7,288 nt of DNA from Devosia sp. (GTDB taxonomy: Bacteria > Pseudomonadota > Alphaproteobacteria > Rhizobiales > Devosiaceae), in assembly GCA_028290245.1 (NCBI GenBank), contig JAQGKG010000358.1:1-7288 (forward strand), given 5' to 3'. A model generated the notes under the pieces. It worked only from the letters and a program-made list of their open reading frames with translations. It searched no databases and was not told the DNA's origin. The translations under genes were made by a program, and so were the position numbers. Positions 6,372-7,288 of the stretch are shown here, one piece after another. How positions within the stretch are numbered: the first letter of the stretch is position 1; every line of letters starts with the position of its first letter.

Positions 6372-6686
6372 TTAGCCCTTCATCTGGTTGACGTCTTCAA
6401 CCGCGATCGAGCCGCGGTTGCGGTAGAATATAACGAGCAGGGCCAAGCCGATGGCCGCCTCTGCAGCAGCCACGGTCAGGATCAGCAGCGCAAATATCTG
6501 CCCCTGCAGATCGTTCAGCGCAGCACTAAACGCGACCAGGTTAAGATTGACCGCCAGCAGGATCAATTCAATCGACATCAGGATGACGATGATATTCTTG
6601 CGGTTTATGAAAATGCCGAACACGCCGAGCGTGAACAGAATTGCGGCTACGGTCAGGTAGTGACCGAGCTGGATACCCAAGCCCAT
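6372..6686 (-). CDS. nuoK: NADH-quinone oxidoreductase subunit K
   Basis: This 104-residue, three-helix membrane subunit of complex I is equivalent to mitochondrial ND4L. It sits between NuoJ and NuoN and carries the Glu residues of the central proton path. E40 in MSIELILLAVN and E76 in VAAAEAAIGLA align with E36 and E72 of E. coli NuoK. The segment FGIFINRKN (23-31) and the C-terminal FYRNRGSIAVEDVN (87-100) are typical of alphaproteobacterial NuoK. The length is normal (100 in E. coli). The ATG start at 6684-6686 has an excellent AGGAGG site at 6692-6697, which overlaps the nuoJ stop codon. The stop is TAA at 6372-6374, 11 bases before nuoL. Confidence 0.97.
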   Translation of the reverse strand: MGLGIQLGHYLTVAAILFTLGVFGIFINRKNIIVILMSIELILLAVNLNLVAFSAALNDLQGQIFALLILTVAAAEAAIGLALLVIFYRNRGSIAVEDVNQMKG

Positions 6687-6691
6687 GTTTG

Positions 6692-6698
6692 CCTCCTA
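6692..6698 (-). promoter_or_regulatory. nuoK ribosome-binding site fused to the nuoJ stop
   Basis: The coding strand reads TAGGAGG: the nuoJ stop TAG (6696-6698) overlaps the AGGAGG core (6692-6697), 5 bases before the nuoK ATG. The layout has the same spacing as at nuoM-nuoN. Confidence 0.85.
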
Positions 6699-7288
6699 CA
6701 GTCCTTGACCGCTTTTGACTTTGACCACTTCCAGCGTCTCGGATGGCCGGCGGGCCACCTGATCGACCGGGTTCTGGCGTTTGACGTTCGACTTGTGGCG
6801 CAGCGTCAGCACGATGGCGCCGATCATTGCAACCAACAGGACAGCTGCCGCTCCCTGGAACAGGAATACATAGCGCGTATAGAGCACCAGCCCGATAGCG
6901 CGCATGTTGTCCGTGGTCGCATCTATCGGCAGCGCCGACCCGGAAGCCGCTTCCGGCGACACGACAAAGCTACCAGCCAGCAACAACAGCTCGAGCAGCA
7001 GGATTACCCCGACAACGACGCCGACCGGCGCGTATTGCAGGAAGCCCTGCCGCAATGAGGCGAAGTCCACGTCAAGCATCATCACGACGAACAGGAACAG
7101 CACCGCAACGGCGCCCACATAGACGACGATCAGCAGCAGCGCCAGAAATTCGGCGCCAGCCAGCATGAACAGACCCGAGGCATTGAAGAACGCCAGGATC
7201 AGGAACAGCACCGCATGCACTGGATTGCGCGCCGAGATCACCATCACGGCGGAAGCCACGAGGATCGCCGCGAACAGGTAGAAGAAAA
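6696..7288 (-). CDS. nuoJ: NADH-quinone oxidoreductase subunit J (5' end outside window)
   Basis: This complex I membrane subunit, equivalent to mitochondrial ND6, has five expected helices. The frame is open to the window edge: 196 codons are visible, and the residues before the GTG at 7259 (FFYLFAAIL) are ordinary NuoJ sequence. That GTG is therefore not the start, and only a few N-terminal residues are missing. Characteristic segments are SARNPVHAVLFLIL, followed by the third-helix region GAEFLALLLIVVYVGAVAVL, which holds the conserved Tyr/Gly of the pi-bulge hinge, and then FVVMMLDVDF. A variable loop (SPEAASGSALP) precedes the last helix, which ends near VLTLRHKS. The basic C-terminal tail NVKRQNPVDQVARRPSE and onward is typical of rhizobial NuoJ and longer than in E. 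coli (184 residues). The stop TAG doubles as part of the nuoK ribosome-binding site. nuoI is expected upstream, outside the window. Confidence 0.96.
   Translation of the reverse strand, partial: FFYLFAAILVASAVMVISARNPVHAVLFLILAFFNASGLFMLAGAEFLALLLIVVYVGAVAVLFLFVVMMLDVDFASLRQGFLQYAPVGVVVGVILLLELLLLAGSFVVSPEAASGSALPIDATTDNMRAIGLVLYTRYVFLFQGAAAVLLVAMIGAIVLTLRHKSNVKRQNPVDQVARRPSETLEVVKVKSGQGL
6940..6956. repeat. Perfect 8-base inverted repeat within nuoJ
   Basis: CCGGAAGC (6940-6947) and GCTTCCGG (6949-6956) are exact reverse complements around one central base. The element falls in the variable NuoJ loop between the fourth and fifth helices (residues PEAAS). It carries no terminator-like T-run and may be chance. 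Confidence 0.4.

Noticed and set aside
6696..7259. nuoJ starting at the GTG at 7259.
   Set aside because: The frame continues to the window edge with typical NuoJ residues (FFYLFAAIL), so the gene is simply cut by the window.

Overview
The window is a compact, co-oriented gene block read entirely from the minus strand. It holds the distal part of a complex I operon (nuoJ partial, nuoK, nuoL, nuoM, nuoN), followed directly by a biotin-protein ligase gene (birA) and the start of a ribonuclease J gene (rnj, partial). All reading frames are intact and the junctions are very tight. The largest non-coding gap is 73 bases, between birA and rnj; the other gaps are 0 to 11 bases, and nuoL and nuoM share one base. 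No RNA gene, mobile element, CRISPR array or convincing intrinsic terminator was seen.

The likely source is an alphaproteobacterium of the Hyphomicrobiales (Rhizobiales). Three things suggest this: the order nuoJKLMN-birA-rnj, which as far as I recall is typical of that order; the close resemblance of NuoJ, NuoK and NuoL to rhizobial forms, including the long NuoJ C-terminal tail; and the high-GC codon use. A Devosia-like genus is possible, but that is only an impression.

Layout from right to left, in transcription order. nuoJ (6696 to beyond 7288) is cut by the window edge at its 5' end. nuoK (6372-6686), nuoL (4243-6360), nuoM (2669-4243) and nuoN (1214-2659) encode the proton-pumping membrane arm of NADH:quinone oxidoreductase. 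NuoJ and NuoK form part of the quinone-proximal channel, and NuoL, NuoM and NuoN are the three antiporter-like pumps. The expected membrane Lys, Glu and His residues are present in all three pumps. birA (383-1213) starts at the base after the nuoN stop and encodes a ligase without a DNA-binding domain. rnj (1-309) shows only its N-terminal 103 codons, including the metallo-beta-lactamase metal-binding motif.

Most of the window is ordinary core metabolism, and I do not see a previously undescribed system. The most unusual element is a His/Asp-rich insertion of about 50 residues in NuoL (4801-4950), carrying a tandem AHDDH repeat. By topology it should face the cytoplasm, and it may bind metal. 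Smaller observations are a recurrent fused stop/Shine-Dalgarno junction, an Ala/Pro/Glu tail on NuoM, and two short perfect inverted repeats inside genes.
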